From positions 1,701,501 through 1,765,500 of the forward strand of contig JAKSXM010000288.1 in assembly GCA_022575985.1 (NCBI GenBank): 64,000 nucleotides of DNA, given 5' to 3'. This stretch comes from Anagrus nilaparvatae (taxonomy: Eukaryota > Arthropoda > Insecta > Hymenoptera > Mymaridae). The notes under the pieces are model-generated. The model was not told the DNA's origin, did no database searches, and was given only the letters and a program-made list of their open reading frames with translations. A program made the translations under genes and the position numbers. The stretch's first letter is position 1. Each line of letters begins with the position of its first letter. Below are positions 25,685 through 37,648 of this stretch, piece by piece.

Positions 25685-25950
25685 CTTTTTTCTGGATAGT
25701 GGCAACGAAATTATGATTTTCCGTCCGGAAATCGCAATTCCTAGCCACTAACTCAGAAAATCGTATACTACTCTTGGCCATAAAAAAAGAATGACCCAAA
25801 TCGCACGTAAATTACCTTCAGAGGTGAAGCCGAAAAGGGTAAACTGCAATTTCGGGCATTCTTTATTAACAGGTATAAGGATCGTATAAAATTTTTCTGT
25901 GGTAGTAGCGAAAAAACGCATCTTGGAAAATATGTGCTTTCGGAGCACAG
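25685..25950 (-). mobile_element. second MITE-like family, copy B
   Basis: It shares with copy A, in reverse orientation, the blocks AAAGAATG-CCCAAATCGCAC, TAAATTACCTTC, GGTAAACTG, GGGCATTCTTTATT, and TCGTATAAAATTTTTCTG followed by GTAGCG. The left side (25685-25775) begins TTTTTTCTGGATAGTGGCAA and carries CTCAGAAAATCGTATAC, an inverted counterpart of the right side, so this copy has two recognisable arms around a palindromic core. Overlapping minus-strand open frames (25748-25948, 25768-26127) are artefacts of the palindrome. Confidence 0.6.
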
Positions 25951-27433
25951 CCAGGAAAAATCATGTACAAACTGGAGTGTTAAAAAACGTAGACCCTGAA
26001 ACATTAAAAAATGTCTAATTTGAAAAATAAAACATAAAAACCTAAAGGATAAAAGTAATTTATTTATTTTGTAAATAAAAATTATGAAAAAAACATCGAG
26101 ACGCAATAAATAAAATATTTTCTGCAATCTCAGCTTGTGTGTGGTCCTGTGATAATAAACGTGAAGCTATTTAGATAGCATAGAAACGCACGTGCAACCC
26201 CATAATACGTTACAACCCCTTTCTTATCTTATATATCAAATCTCCCTTATACATTTCTCTCAGGTTATACTGCAGTAAACTAACACACCCATGAATATAT
26301 ATAGCCTACAGCACTCATTCATAACCACAAAGTCTCGACAGGCGTCGCAAAGTCTAAATTTAAATCTGTGTGTGTACGTGTGTGTTTGTTAATATACATT
26401 TTGTTTAGTCCTTGCTAAACCACGTTAAATAATATATTACAGCAATGGTTAATGCTCTTTTGTTATATTCAAAATTTTTCAAAACAATTTTAAAAAAAAA
26501 TTTTTCTATGCTTTTAATGAAAAAACCAATCAAATACATTTTCTACATGAAATACTTTTTTATTTACTATCATAGTAAAGTATATTGTACGCAGGAAATA
26601 AAAAATTTTTTTTGACGAGAAAACAAAGATTATATACTTCAATTTATTTACTTGTTTTTTTATATAAATAAAACGTATCATAAATTGCGTGAAATTGAAT
26701 TTTTTTTTCAGTTTTTTTTTAGTATCAATAATATAAAAAATTATATATATATGATTTGTTTTCAAAACTACATACACCGAAAGATAAATTGTTTAATCAA
26801 AATTTTTTGTTATCAATTTTTTTTTTTTGCGATAATATCAATTCTTTTTATGAAGCATTCAATTACAGTTTATAGATAAAAAAAAATTGTGAGTATAAAA
26901 TTTAAATTTTTTTATCAAAAATATGATAAATTTTTGGAATAATCATTTTATGCTAATTTAAACAAATTCATTGTAATTTATAAATAATAAGAAATTTACC
27001 TTATCGACATTTGAATACAAATATCATTTATAAAATCTAAAATAAAATTTCTATTTTAATACACATTGAATTAGATTACATAGCTAATGAGTAAGCTATT
27101 TTTGAAATATCCGCTGGAGACGTATAAATATAGATAATCTTTATCAATACAAATGTACAATAGAAATTATGTATTATTCGAATGAATACAAATAAATAAA
27201 ATTTATATTATTGAAATGTCAATAAAATATCAACGAAGAATAAATATTTATTTAAGTAAATATCCTGTTTTAATTTTGTATTACAGTTATTTTTAATTAA
27301 AATTTATCTATAAATATTTATAAAGTTAATTAGTGATTGAAATAAAGCTTTTGTTTAGGTAATAAAATTATAGAATTAAAAGATACAACTATTATTGGTT
27401 TATGTATGGTATTATTTTCTTCTATACCCAGCG
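25951..27433. other. AT-rich sequence; more balanced patch at 26110-26420
   Basis: The 26110-26420 stretch has higher GC, several short non-repetitive blocks and a TG-rich end (GTGTGTGTACGTGTGTGTTT near 26370-26389). It could be low-copy regulatory or exonic sequence, but no reading frame, splice pair or RNA fold supports a specific call. The rest is AT-rich filler up to the tRNA gene. Confidence 0.4.
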
Positions 27434-27506
27434 GCCTAGGTAGCTCAGTCGGTAGAGCATCAGACTTTTAATCTGAGGGTCCAGGGTTCAAGTCCCTGTC
27501 TGGGCG
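27434..27506 (+). tRNA. tRNA-Lys (anticodon TTT)
   Basis: A complete cloverleaf. The acceptor stem GCCTAGG pairs with TCTGGGC (two G-U pairs) and is followed by discriminator G. The D arm is GCTC/GAGC. The anticodon stem TCAGA/TCTGA carries loop CTTTTAA, with anticodon TTT at 27467-27469. The variable loop is GGGTC. The T arm CAGGG/CCCTG has loop TTCAAGT. Internal pol III promoters are present: A box TAGCTCAGTCGG (27441-27452) and B box GGTTCAAGTCC (27485-27495). No intron and no encoded CCA, as in eukaryotic nuclear genes. It decodes AAA/AAG lysine codons. A T run follows immediately as terminator. It stands alone, with no other tRNA in the window. Confidence 0.97.
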
Positions 27507-27507
27507 G

Positions 27508-27528
27508 TTTTTTTTTTTTTTTTTTTTT
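27508..27528 (+). terminator. pol III terminator, T21
   Basis: A run of 21 T residues begins two bases after the discriminator base of the tRNA. Pol III needs only about four, so this is a very long but otherwise ordinary terminator. Confidence 0.9.
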
Positions 27529-30500
27529 AATGATTTCTAATGGAATAGTTGGAATTTTTACAAGTATACTTTTTTTAAAAATAATTATTATTGTAGAATA
27601 AAATTTTTTAATAAATTATTGATTTTGAGGTATAATTTAATTTTTATTTTTTCAAATTTTTTCAATTTTAATGGAAAAAAAATCTAATAGTCATTACAGA
27701 CAATTTTCAGGGTAATTACTACCAGATTTCTGTTCCGATTCTCGCTATTTATTCTTTTTAAATGGTTCTTAATGACATAATACCTAAATAAAGCTTAAAA
27801 CTAATTCAAAAACTGGGCACTAAATTTGTTCAAAAAATTCCTGGCTTTTCCTGACTTGTTATAAAAATTGGATTCAAAAATGGTCCATTTTTTAAAATTT
27901 TCTCTAAAAATTTTAAGGAAATTGCATGTGTTGAAAATCGTGTCTTATCAAAATTTTTATTTAATTTTAAACCTTTTTTCTTTTATCAGATTTTATTGCA
28001 AGAATCATAAAATATTTCAGAAAACTAATCACCAAATTAAAAAATGCTTCTTTCAGCAAAATATTTAATCGCCGAATGAGCAAAATACTGCTTACGAGTG
28101 AATTAACAAAAAAATATTATTAAAAATAAAAAATCATTAACAGTTTTGCAAAAAGCATAAATTGAAAATTATAATAAAAAAGTAAAAAAATTTTTAAATT
28201 AAAACTTATTTCATCTATAAAAAAAACAATTTCCAAGAATTTAACAAAAAGTTATTATCTCATACTGGACAAATTGAAATTTCTTTGTCTTTTTTTCCCT
28301 ACTATTATAATAAAAAAAGAAAAACATATATTTGATCAAATTCAACCTGACTTTTCTTATGCTTAAAAAAGATAAAAGCTAATATTCAAGCTTATTTTAC
28401 TTCTTTTATAAAAAAAAAAAATTTTCTAGATTTATAATATTTTTTTTCTTGTCTTTTTTTAATAAATACCATTTCTTTAACTTTATAAGAATTTTTTCTT
28501 TTTTAAAGCTTAAATAAAAAAAAAAAAAAACGTTTTCTGTATCGTTTAAGGTACATATTTGTATATAAGTAAAGAGAAAACCATTGTTTTACTTAAGGTT
28601 ATTTTTTTCTGCTCTATTGTATTATCTTGATGTAACCAAACCCCCGACATACTGCATAATTAACTTTACCCTGGAGACCTTTACCTTCTTTTTTTATGCT
28701 TTAGTACTTTAGAGCTTTTTTTTTTCAATTATTTTTTTTTAAGATACACAACATATTATACAAAACCTAAGTAAATAAATTTCTGCTTATATTATTATAT
28801 CTGCAGTAAATAACTTAGTCGGCAAATTCTCTTTGTTAAATTTATAAATCGATTTATACCCTTTTATACTCGGTCATCAAATATTTCGTAGTTTGGCATC
28901 AATTCAGTTCCTACACTTTGTTATTATTTTATTTCTCTTCAAAATTTTACCCTTCAGAAACCCTTAAGTATTGAAAGTATGTCTTGAATTTTAGCTCTCT
29001 CTCTCTCTCTCTCTTTTTATACAATGTAAGATTCAATATATGAAAAAGACAAAAGGCTGAATTTTTTTTTTTTCAAATATCTAGTATTGTATAGTATGCC
29101 AACACCCTAGAGGGTTATACTCTACTCCTTGAAATGAAGAAATTTGTATTCTTCTCTTTTCTATATGTTTATCAATTTTTAATGAAGATTGAAGAAATTT
29201 TTTTTTTTTTTTTGCCTGTTTTAATATTTATTACTGTAGATTACGTTTGGCTTTTAGGTTTTTCTTATTTTATTTTATTAGATTTTTTGGAGATTAAATA
29301 ATTTTGTTATAATTCTTTTATGTTAGAATTTTGATTATGTAAAATTTTTTTTGGGCCTATTAAGAATATGAAAACTGAGATTAGATTATCCTGAAACTTT
29401 GATAGTTTTTAACGTGCTTAAATTAATTAATTTCCTAGAATTTTAGAAAACTATTAATTATTTTTATTTCTTAGAATTTCCTAATATTTTATACGAACGT
29501 ATAAATTCTCGAAAAGTTTTTCAGGGAATTTAAAGTTTTAAAACTACATATATTTACAATGGTTTTAGCTTGATTTCCAATTATATAATTAAATCCAAAA
29601 TGATTGTTATGCAGAATAGATAATTGGGAAAATTTCATAGAATTCTGTCAAGGAGATTTAGTTTTAACATTTAATTAATAAAAAAATTTCTGGGAAAACC
29701 CATTTAATAGAACCCATTAAAAGATTTAAAGATTTATTTATTAATATTTTTCTTTATATGTAAAAGAATGCTATAAATTATATTACATCAACAAATAAAA
29801 AGCTATTCTGTTCTACTCTAATTTTAGGTATTAGAGGATGTTCAATTACGGAATAAATCACCTTTGAATATTTTGAAAATAAATTTTTTTAAGCTACTTT
29901 CAAAAAAAGTTATCTGCTTGAATTTTCCTAACGTGTGTTATAAAAAAAAAATGAAAAATGCTAATTATTTCCTTATTTAAAAAAGAATGTCAAATTTATT
30001 AAAATTTATGTAAAATAAAATAGTTTAAGATTCACAGGTTACGTAACTAATCCAATTATTTCTAATTAGTTTAAACAAAAGTTTATTCTAAAATAGATTA
30101 AATAATAATCTTTTTAAAAACCATTTTTATGCTAACCCTTTTTTTTAAACTCAAAAACTAGGTCAAACAAAATGCAAAAAAATAAATAAAAATACACAAA
30201 AAATAAAATCAATTTGATAATGCTTCCGTCGTGAACTTTTTTTTATTTTTTATTTATATTCCCCCTTTTTTTTTTGAACTATTAGATTTTTCATAAAAAA
30301 GGAAAAAGTTTTTTTACAAAGAAAAACTAAGAATAAACAATAACAGCAGTCGTATTATTAAATTTATAATAAAGTATACAAGAAACTTTTTTCCATTGTA
30401 TCGAATCGCAAGTTATTTTAAATCTTTTTTATTAAATTTCGTCAAAAGCTTTTTATTTTAGTTTCTTTTTTTTTTTTTTTGTTAATTATGTAATAGCGTG

Positions 30501-30743
30501 ATTGTTCAAATTATAAATCTTTTATTTTAGCTTATTATTTTATGTATTAAAGTTTTGTTTTTGTTTTAAACTAATTATTAGGAAAATATTTAAACTCAAC
30601 AGAATGTTTTAAAAATAAATTATATTTTTAAACATTTTTTTAAATAATTTTATTTTATAAATATCAACTTAGCTTTATTTTTTTGACAAGCTTGACTGTA
30701 CTGAGTAGAATGAAATAACATCTGAAAAATTTAATTTGCAACT
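27529..30743. other. AT-rich sequence without recognised genes
   Basis: Contains a CT microsatellite at 28995-29014 and many homopolymers. A plus-strand frame at 27868-28068 is low-complexity chance. Confidence 0.45.
28995..29014 (+). repeat. (CT)10 microsatellite
   Basis: Ten uninterrupted CT units. Confidence 0.95.
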
Positions 30744-30867
30744 AATTTCGTGAAATAAAAGAAAAAACTCAATTTTTTCGCAAATAAATTTTTTGACTAT
30801 TACTACAACTATTACTACGACTACTATTTGCGAAAAAATTGAGTTTTTTCTTTTATTTCATGAAATT
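30744..30867. repeat. long hairpin with 43 bp inverted arms
   Basis: Arms 30744-30786 and 30825-30867 are reverse complements with a single mismatch, separated by a 38 bp spacer rich in ACTATTACTAC-type triplets. The spacer repeats ACTATTACTAC twice and continues CGACTACTA. Such near-perfect arms imply a recent origin (inverted duplication or small foldback element) or selection for the hairpin. No flanking target duplication is evident. Confidence 0.85.
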
Positions 30868-30949
30868 AATTTTTTTTTCTTGCTTAATTGCAAAAAAACA
30901 TTGAGAAATTTTTCAATTTATTCGTAAATTTACCATTTTTTTTCAGGGT

Positions 30950-31250
30950 GTTCTAGTTTCCGAAAATTTTTTATCATCCGATTTTTTAGATCTGATACCT
31001 AAATTCATGAAAATATTTGTCTAAAAATTTTGCCCATAAAAAAATAAAAAAACACAAGTTTTTTATATGGATGGAAGTGTATTACTTTTTAAAAAATCAT
31101 TATTACTAAAATTCTCGGATTTGATACCTAAAAATTTTTTCCTTCAATATTTAATAAAATTAGTTATTACACCTAGTTTTTTCTATGGCAGTTTTAGGAA
31201 ATATTTTCTCATTCATTGAAGAACCTCGGTGACAATGGTTTGGTAGTTTT
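30950..31250 (-). repeat. diverged copy of the 52-56 kb array family
   Basis: On the minus strand it shows the array motifs in order: a GAGGTTCTTCAATGAATG boundary, CATAGAAAAAACTAGGTGTAATA, AGGTATCAAATCC, then a second monomer with TATCAGATCTAAAAAAT. This corresponds to the boundary GAGGTTCCTCAAACAATG and the monomer motifs CATGGAAATAAATTAGGTACTACG and TATCAGATCCAAAAAAT of the main array. It shows the family is dispersed and has a defined edge, not only tandem. Confidence 0.5.
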
Positions 31251-34050
31251 TGTTCATTTAAAGAGATACTAAATAAAATTTTTATTTTTTTCAGATCAAA
31301 CTTTTTTATTTAAATATTTATTCTTTTTTAATTTTTGATTAACGAAAAAATTATATGGTCAAGTTATGAAAGAATTAGTCATATATAATAATAGATAAAT
31401 TGAAAAGTTTAGAAGAAACTGTAAGTATAATAAATATAGTATTTTTGATACTTGAGGTTCATCATCATGGAATCGAAGTTTTATATAGAAAATTTCTTCT
31501 GCTCTTGAAAGAAAGAAAATCTAAAAGTGAACAAGAAAAAGCATTCTATAAAGAAAGAAAAATATAAAGTTTTGTATAGGGCTCATTCCACGATAAGTAA
31601 TAAAATTTTAAAATTATTTTTTGTATAGCTGAAAAATTTTCTAGGTATTCATAAATTAGATTATTTTTTTAAGATTCAAAGTTTATGCGAATTTACGATA
31701 TAAACTTGTTGCAAACTTTACTTTTCTAAAATCAAGAAAAAAAAAACTGCTTATATTAAAAAATTCTGCTTAAAAATATTTAGTAACAATACTGTGAATC
31801 CACACCAGTAGTTTCAGGATTTTTTCACAGTTTGGTTTTGAGCTATATTTCAGAATTCAAGAGCAATGCATTATATTCAGGTTAATTTGGAATCCTATTT
31901 AAGTGTGGAAAATCTAGTTGTTTTTTTTTAAATGAGCTACATGAAAAACTTTTGTTCTGATTTTTTTAAACTCTTTTTTAAGTTTTTAAAAACTGCATTT
32001 ATTCTAAATGTTCAAATACAATCAATATTTAAATAATTTGACGCGGACTGATCCATATAAAAACTAAAATGTCTATAAAGATATTTACTTAAAGTTATTT
32101 AAACAAATATAAATATATTTCATTAAAATCACAGGTCATTGAACTTTAACAAAATTTAGCTTAAAAATCAAAGGTCATAATATCGTAGTTTTACTCTAAA
32201 AAATATCAAAAACATATTAAAATATCTTAAGAGTGTATGTGTAGAAAGAGGGCGTTATATATATAACTTAAATCGATCAATAAAATGCCGCATAGTGGCG
32301 CTAGTATCATTTTTAGCATACACCGGCTTAAAATACAGCGACAAAAAAAAAAGCTTTCTGTGTACTCTAATTTTATAAAATTAAATATGTTTTTGTTTTA
32401 TATAATTAATTAATGTTTTTATTAGCAGGATAAATTTAATTCAAAAAAATATTATTTTCAACATGATATGTTATTATTTTTATTATAATTTTGTTTATTT
32501 AATATTTTTTAGGTAGTTTATGCACGTGTTTTATAAGCGAACGAAAAACAGAGACATATTCAAATAGTAAAAAAAGCTCTTTTTATTTTCTCTGTTTTTT
32601 TTATGGTGTTTCTTTCTCTCTTACTCGAGCTTTTTTTTGTACCAAGCTTGAAAATCAATAATACAAGAGCTCCAGACTTATAATCCGCTACTGTACTACC
32701 TCCAAACTATACTTCCATTTTTTTTAAACCTTTTTTTTTTTCTAATTTTTTTTTATCTATAATTTTCTTTTGTTTTTTTCTTATTCTTTGCATGCAAACG
32801 TTAATCATACATTAACTTAAGATTGTTTTTTTTCTTCTTCTTATCTTTTATAAATCTCATCGTCTTTCTTATAATTTAACAATTTTTTAAATTAATCTTT
32901 TCTTTTTTTTTAATCTGTTTTTTTAATTTAAAGTAATTATTTACGTGATGTGAAAAATCAAATTATTTGTTAATGCAGTTTTGGTGTTATTTAAATTTCA
33001 AGCAAGCTTTATAAAGAAGAAATTTTATCTTTTAATTGTGTACAAGAGGCTAAAATAAAGGCGTTTCTACTGCCACTATTATCATCAAACAATCTAATTA
33101 TTGGAATGCTTACTTGTTGGGTTAAGAAATCTTGTTGTTACTTGTTTGACGTATCTGTGAAAATTTTTTTAAGTAGCCAAAAGAAAAATTTTTTGAACGA
33201 AAATAACTTTCAGAAATTGATAATTGGATCTAGAAAGCTAAAAATATGTAGAAGGACTTATTTTTCGGTGCATATTCAGAAAAAAATAGTTTTGATCGAT
33301 TTTCGCCCTCCAGTCCAACTTGGGCCTAGTTGACGTGAGATCCCTCATTTCTCATTATCTCATCAAACCTAATTTCGGTTTATTTTTTTATTTTATTTGA
33401 GTAAATTAAAAATAAAATTAAAAAATTTATTCAATTCCATATTTTTAAATAATATTTAATTATTTTAATTCTAAGAAATAAAAAGTAAGTTTTTGTTTAA
33501 TACGCTATTTTAAACTAAAAAAGTTTCTTCTTCCATATTTAATTGCATTTTTATTGAATAAAAGTTACGAGGATTGCTTAATTACTCAAGAAAGAAACTT
33601 TATTAAAAAGCTCAATTTTTATATTCTATAAATAAAATATTGTATACAGTTTGTTATGAAAAAAAATAAAATACAAAAATTTAGATATATCTATATTTAA
33701 TTAAATGAAATTTTCCAAAGTTATGAAAATGTAATTAATACTCTTAACTTCATTTTTTTTTTTAGATATTTTAGTAATTAAAAGTTTATAATATTAAAAC
33801 TTTTTGTTTACATTTAAAAGAGAATATCAATATTTATCTAAAATTTTTTATTTTACGTAAATAACATTTTTTAATCTGATTTACAGCAAGAACTAATTTA
33901 AAATTTATATTCTTACATTTTTTAAATATTGTTTCAATATTTAAACAATTTTTTTTTAAATTAATGTACCGTATAAAGTATTTGATCAAATTTGGACCAA
34001 AAATTGATAAAAGACTATGAGGAAAAATTAGCCATTTTTATCTGAGTTTG
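31251..34050. other. AT-rich sequence without recognised genes
   Basis: A plus-strand frame at 33106-33333 is not recognised. Its last part (33298-33350, CAGTCCAACTTGGGCC and following) recurs in diverged form at 17008-17045 and is therefore repeat-derived. A short GC-richer patch (32288-32345) has no identified role. Confidence 0.4.
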
Positions 34051-34292
34051 TACACACGCAAAATAAAGAATTAAAATTAATCTCAACGAATTTAGTAAAC
34101 ACAAATTAATAAATATTGGTAAATATAACCAAAAAATTAGTAAATTTTACTAAAAAAATTGAGCTTTTAGTTTTATAAACAAATTTTATTAGCAAAATTT
34201 TACTAATAATTTACAGTAACTTTTAACCAAACTGAATTTAGTAAACAACATCGTAATTTTAGTTACATTTACTAATTTTTTGTATGCGTGCG
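34051..34292. mobile_element. possible small AT-rich MITE
   Basis: The left end CACACGCAAAATAAAGAATT and the reverse complement of the right end CGCACGCATACAAAAAATTAG are similar but not identical. The interior is built from AATTTAGTAAA and TTAGTAAATTTTACTAA palindromic blocks, similar in flavour to the CACTG family. Target duplication not evident. Confidence 0.3.
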
Positions 34293-34577
34293 GAAAATCG
34301 GGCAGGTAATTTTTTTTAAGAGTCGGCGTAACCTAATGTTGGTTTTTTAATTCATCATAAAGTTTTCGCTGGCATTTCTATGTCTGGTCGTTACAGGGTT
34401 AAGGTACCTCGTCTAGACTGGTTTTGTTTTTGAATATTATTAATGCTTTACGATTACTTTCTACGCTTAAGTATTTTATGAAAATAGTTGAAATTAAAAT
34501 TTTTTACTGTTAAAATTATTGATTATGCTGAAACTTTTTTTTACACTACATATACTTTATAAAAATTTGAACTCAAG

Positions 34578-34910
34578 TTAAAAAGTAAATTTATACACAA
34601 ATATTACACTGTTAAAAATTTGATTGCAAATTTGTTTTCCTTGCCGAAAAATTTTATGTAACGCTCGCCCAAAAATTAAGTTATAGACAATATGGAAAGT
34701 AAGAATCCTATTTTTTTCCTGTTGTTCCACGCATGGTTTTTCATCAATGAAATCAATGATTGTCCAAATAGTTGATTGCTTAAGTGTATGATTAAGGTTT
34801 TTTTTTTTAGGTTTTACGTAACTTGCAATCATTTGGACATAAAATCCGCCAAAGTTTTTTTTTAAACAAGGGATAAGCTTATAATAATAATTAAATTTAC
34901 AGATGAACAA
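34578..34910 (-). other. open frame of 110 codons, probably chance
   Basis: The longest unexplained minus-strand frame in the middle of the window. Its central part (FGGFYVQMIASYVKPKKK and following) is less skewed than neighbours, but I recognise no domain and there are no splice or promoter signals around it. More likely chance or decayed repeat than a gene. Confidence 0.15.
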
Positions 34911-35017
34911 CGATTTTTAAAGTTTGAATCAGGAAATTTATCTTTTGAACATGAAAACATTTATTTTCTCCATTAACGTATTCGAAATTATTTAGTAGAA
35001 TTGCAAAAATCAAAATT

Positions 35018-35152
35018 GATCACGGTTTTAAAATCAGACTTTTAAAGTTCAACGTTTTTTTTTGAGGTTAGAAATCCAAATTTTGAGGTTAGAAATCCAC
35101 TGTTTAGAGTCCACCATTTTTAGTTTTAAAAGTCTGATTTCAGTTTTTGATC
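35018..35152. repeat. inverted repeat enclosing a 20 bp tandem duplication
   Basis: A perfect 16 bp core AAATCAGACTTTTAAA at 35031-35046 is inverted at 35125-35140. The arms extend outward imperfectly to GATC on both sides (35018 and 35152). Between them TTTTGAGGTTAGAAATCCA occurs twice in tandem (about 35060-35100). Confidence 0.6.
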
Positions 35153-35234
35153 AGCGATCCTGTAAGCCATAGAGGCCAAAATTTTACTTATTTTGGGCGA
35201 AATATCGTAAATTTGTAATTACTCACAATCGTAT

Positions 35235-35318
35235 TGTCAGATTGCTGTGCTTAAACTTTGCTTGAGCTTGTGAAATTCGAATAATTTGCTTGAAAAGGAC
35301 AAGCACAGAAACCTGACA
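35235..35318. repeat. hairpin, TGTCAG...CTGACA family, copy 1
   Basis: Ends TGTCAGATTGCTGTGCTT and AAGCACAGAAACCTGACA are inverted and nearly complementary, with TGCTTGA-type motifs inside. It is homologous in layout to 58054-58152. Confidence 0.6.
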
Positions 35319-37001
35319 TTTTATTCCCATTGGAAAACCGATGAAATCTTCAAAGTTGTTCTACGTGACCAAAACTGTATCCGCTTCTTTTTGCCCCATT
35401 CAAATTTTTTGGATGCATTTAACATGGCTGATTGACTGATATGAGATAAAAAAGAAACAAAATTGACGATAAAAATAAAATTAAAAAAGTAAAGTGCTGC
35501 TGATCAAATACAATCACTAATTTTTATAAAATAAATAATTTGGCTTTTTATTAATCCATAGTATGTAGTAATAAAATTTATATGAAATAATAAAAAACCT
35601 CACATGTATATTTTATTTATTATCCTTTTTAATTAACATTTTTATTTTTATTAAGTCGTATTTTAGCTTATAAACAAATATATTTTAAATAAATAATTTA
35701 TTATTTCATTAAATTTTATTTATTATTTGAATTTATATTATTGGATAAATATTTTTAAAAACTATTTGTTATTGTTTTGATTAACTGTTAATTAAATTGT
35801 TATTTATTTAATTCATAAATTTTTTAATTTCATTAAAACTGAGACAGTTAGTGCATAAAACAAATTTTTTATTATCTGTAGTGCATCAAATACTGTTATA
35901 AATCTAAAAAAAGTTTTAACAAACTAAGGAATTTACAAAAACTCATCAATAAAGAATGTTTTGACTCTGATAATAATGATACTCCTATGCAGAATTTAAA
36001 AACACAAGTATAATAATTATCACAACTTAAGAATGAGTCTTAAAAAGAAAAAACCTTAAATCCGAAACTGAGTTTATAAATTTGATAGGGTGACTCTACC
36101 AAATAAGGGTACCAATCCCCCCAATTAATGCCCAAATCCAATTTTTGTTTTTGTACTTTAATTAGTACAATCACCCTACATAGATAAGCATCAAACCTAT
36201 TTCATATTCATAGTTTTTGCCAAAAATGTCTTTTGCAGATTGCACAAAATTTTGCAAAAAAATAAAGTTAGTTAAGTAATTAAACTTTTTGAATGAAATT
36301 TTTTAAAATTATACTAAATTTAATTAAATACAAGACAAAAAAAATTCTAACATATAATTAAACATTAACTTTCTTTTCAATTTTTAATAAAAGAAAAATA
36401 ATTTTTACTTGTGCAGATAAAAATTGATACCACTCTGCCTAATATACCGAGCTTGCATTATATTATATTTTCAAATTTCATTCCTAAAGTAAGTACTTTA
36501 TAACTTTCAAAACTTAACGATTTCATATATATATGTGAACAATGTTGAACTTATTTTTATACATGCTTGAAAAAAAAGTCTGACATGAGTTCTTCCCCTT
36601 TTTTTATGTTATTATCCAGACTTTTCTTTTTTATATGTGCATGTAAGTTTAACATTTGTAAACTAAAAATAGATGTAAATATTTTTTTTTCTTTCTTTCT
36701 GCAAGCCTTTTTATTTTATTAAATCAATTTTGAAAGGCTTTTTTCCAAGCTTTTTTCTTATCTTTTGAGATTAATTAGGTTTTTTTTAGTTTCGTTTTTG
36801 TTTAATTAAATTTTTATTTTATAAGATTGAATTAAACTTGTAATTTCTCGGAAATTAAGTTCATTTTCTTTGAAACTTAACTTCATTATTTTAATATTTT
36901 GCTTTAACAATTTAATACAAAACATATTTAAAATATCAAGAATTTTAAATTTTAAATTTTAATTATAAACTAAAATGCAAAAATAAATTATTCTAAGAAA
37001 T
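35319..37001. other. AT-rich sequence without recognised genes
   Basis: A short inverted AGGGTGA/TCACCCT pair brackets 36085-36175, a more balanced patch. Nothing else is supportable. Confidence 0.4.
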
Positions 37002-37648
37002 CACGGTGGACCTGAAGTGATTTGAATCAAAGTGCGAGTTGCTGAAAATGTTGAAAACTAGATCAATTTCAAATATTTTTGAAGTTTTTGGCTAAAAATA
37101 GTGAATACAGTCTTCTAGGGGAAAAATAAAAATAAACTCATTTTAAATTTGAATTCAGCTGGAAGTTTGGCAAAGGATTATGTCCAAAAATTATTTTTAA
37201 TGCTCATGCCGATAGATACCTAAAGAATTTCATTAAAAACAAAAAAAAATTTGATATAAACGTAATTTGGGCCTAAATTAGCAGATTTGCACCCAGAGCG
37301 CTAAAAAATTGGAAGACTTCATATTTAATTTGTATATGAAAAAATGCCCAAACTTATCGAAATTAAATTATGCAGATAAGAGTATACTTTATTGCTCGAG
37401 AGTGAAAAATTTAACTTCAGTGATTCAGTTTATAAGGACAGAACGGTTTTGAACTTTATTTGATACAACAAAAAAAATTTTTAAGTAGAGTAAAATGAAA
37501 AAACCCTCAATATACCTGCAAAAAAAACGGTTCTTGGAATTTTTTTAATTTTTATGGTAATTAAGTTCAAAAAATATTTCAAAATGATCCCATTTTAAAA
37601 ATTTTAGTAACTCGCACTTTGATTTAAAATCGTTTCAAGTACACCGTG
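37002..37648. mobile_element. 647 bp TIR element, ends CACGGTG
   Basis: The left end CACGGTGGACCTGAAGTGAT and the reverse complement of the right end CACGGTGTACTTGAAACGAT start about 49 bp of imperfect TIR, which includes the exactly shared AAATCAAAGTGCGAGTT (left variant GAATCAAAGTGCGAGTT). The flanks share AAAT (before the left end and after the right end), a possible 4 bp duplication. The interior has no open frame over 60 codons. The superfamily is uncertain. Confidence 0.7.

Noticed and set aside
25748..26127. Two overlapping minus-strand frames of 66 and 119 codons
   Set aside because: They lie across a palindromic MITE with a dispersed second copy; no domain.
17008..33350. Similar CAGTCCAACTTG-GCCCA-TT-G segments at 17.0 and 33.3 kb
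   Set aside because: Clearly related over about 45 bp, but element boundaries are not visible on either side, so it is noted only within the surrounding entries.
37508..37530. Minus-strand TTTTTTTTGCAG then GTATAT
   Set aside because: Good acceptor but weak donor, and it lies inside a TIR element, so not counted as a third ratchet point.
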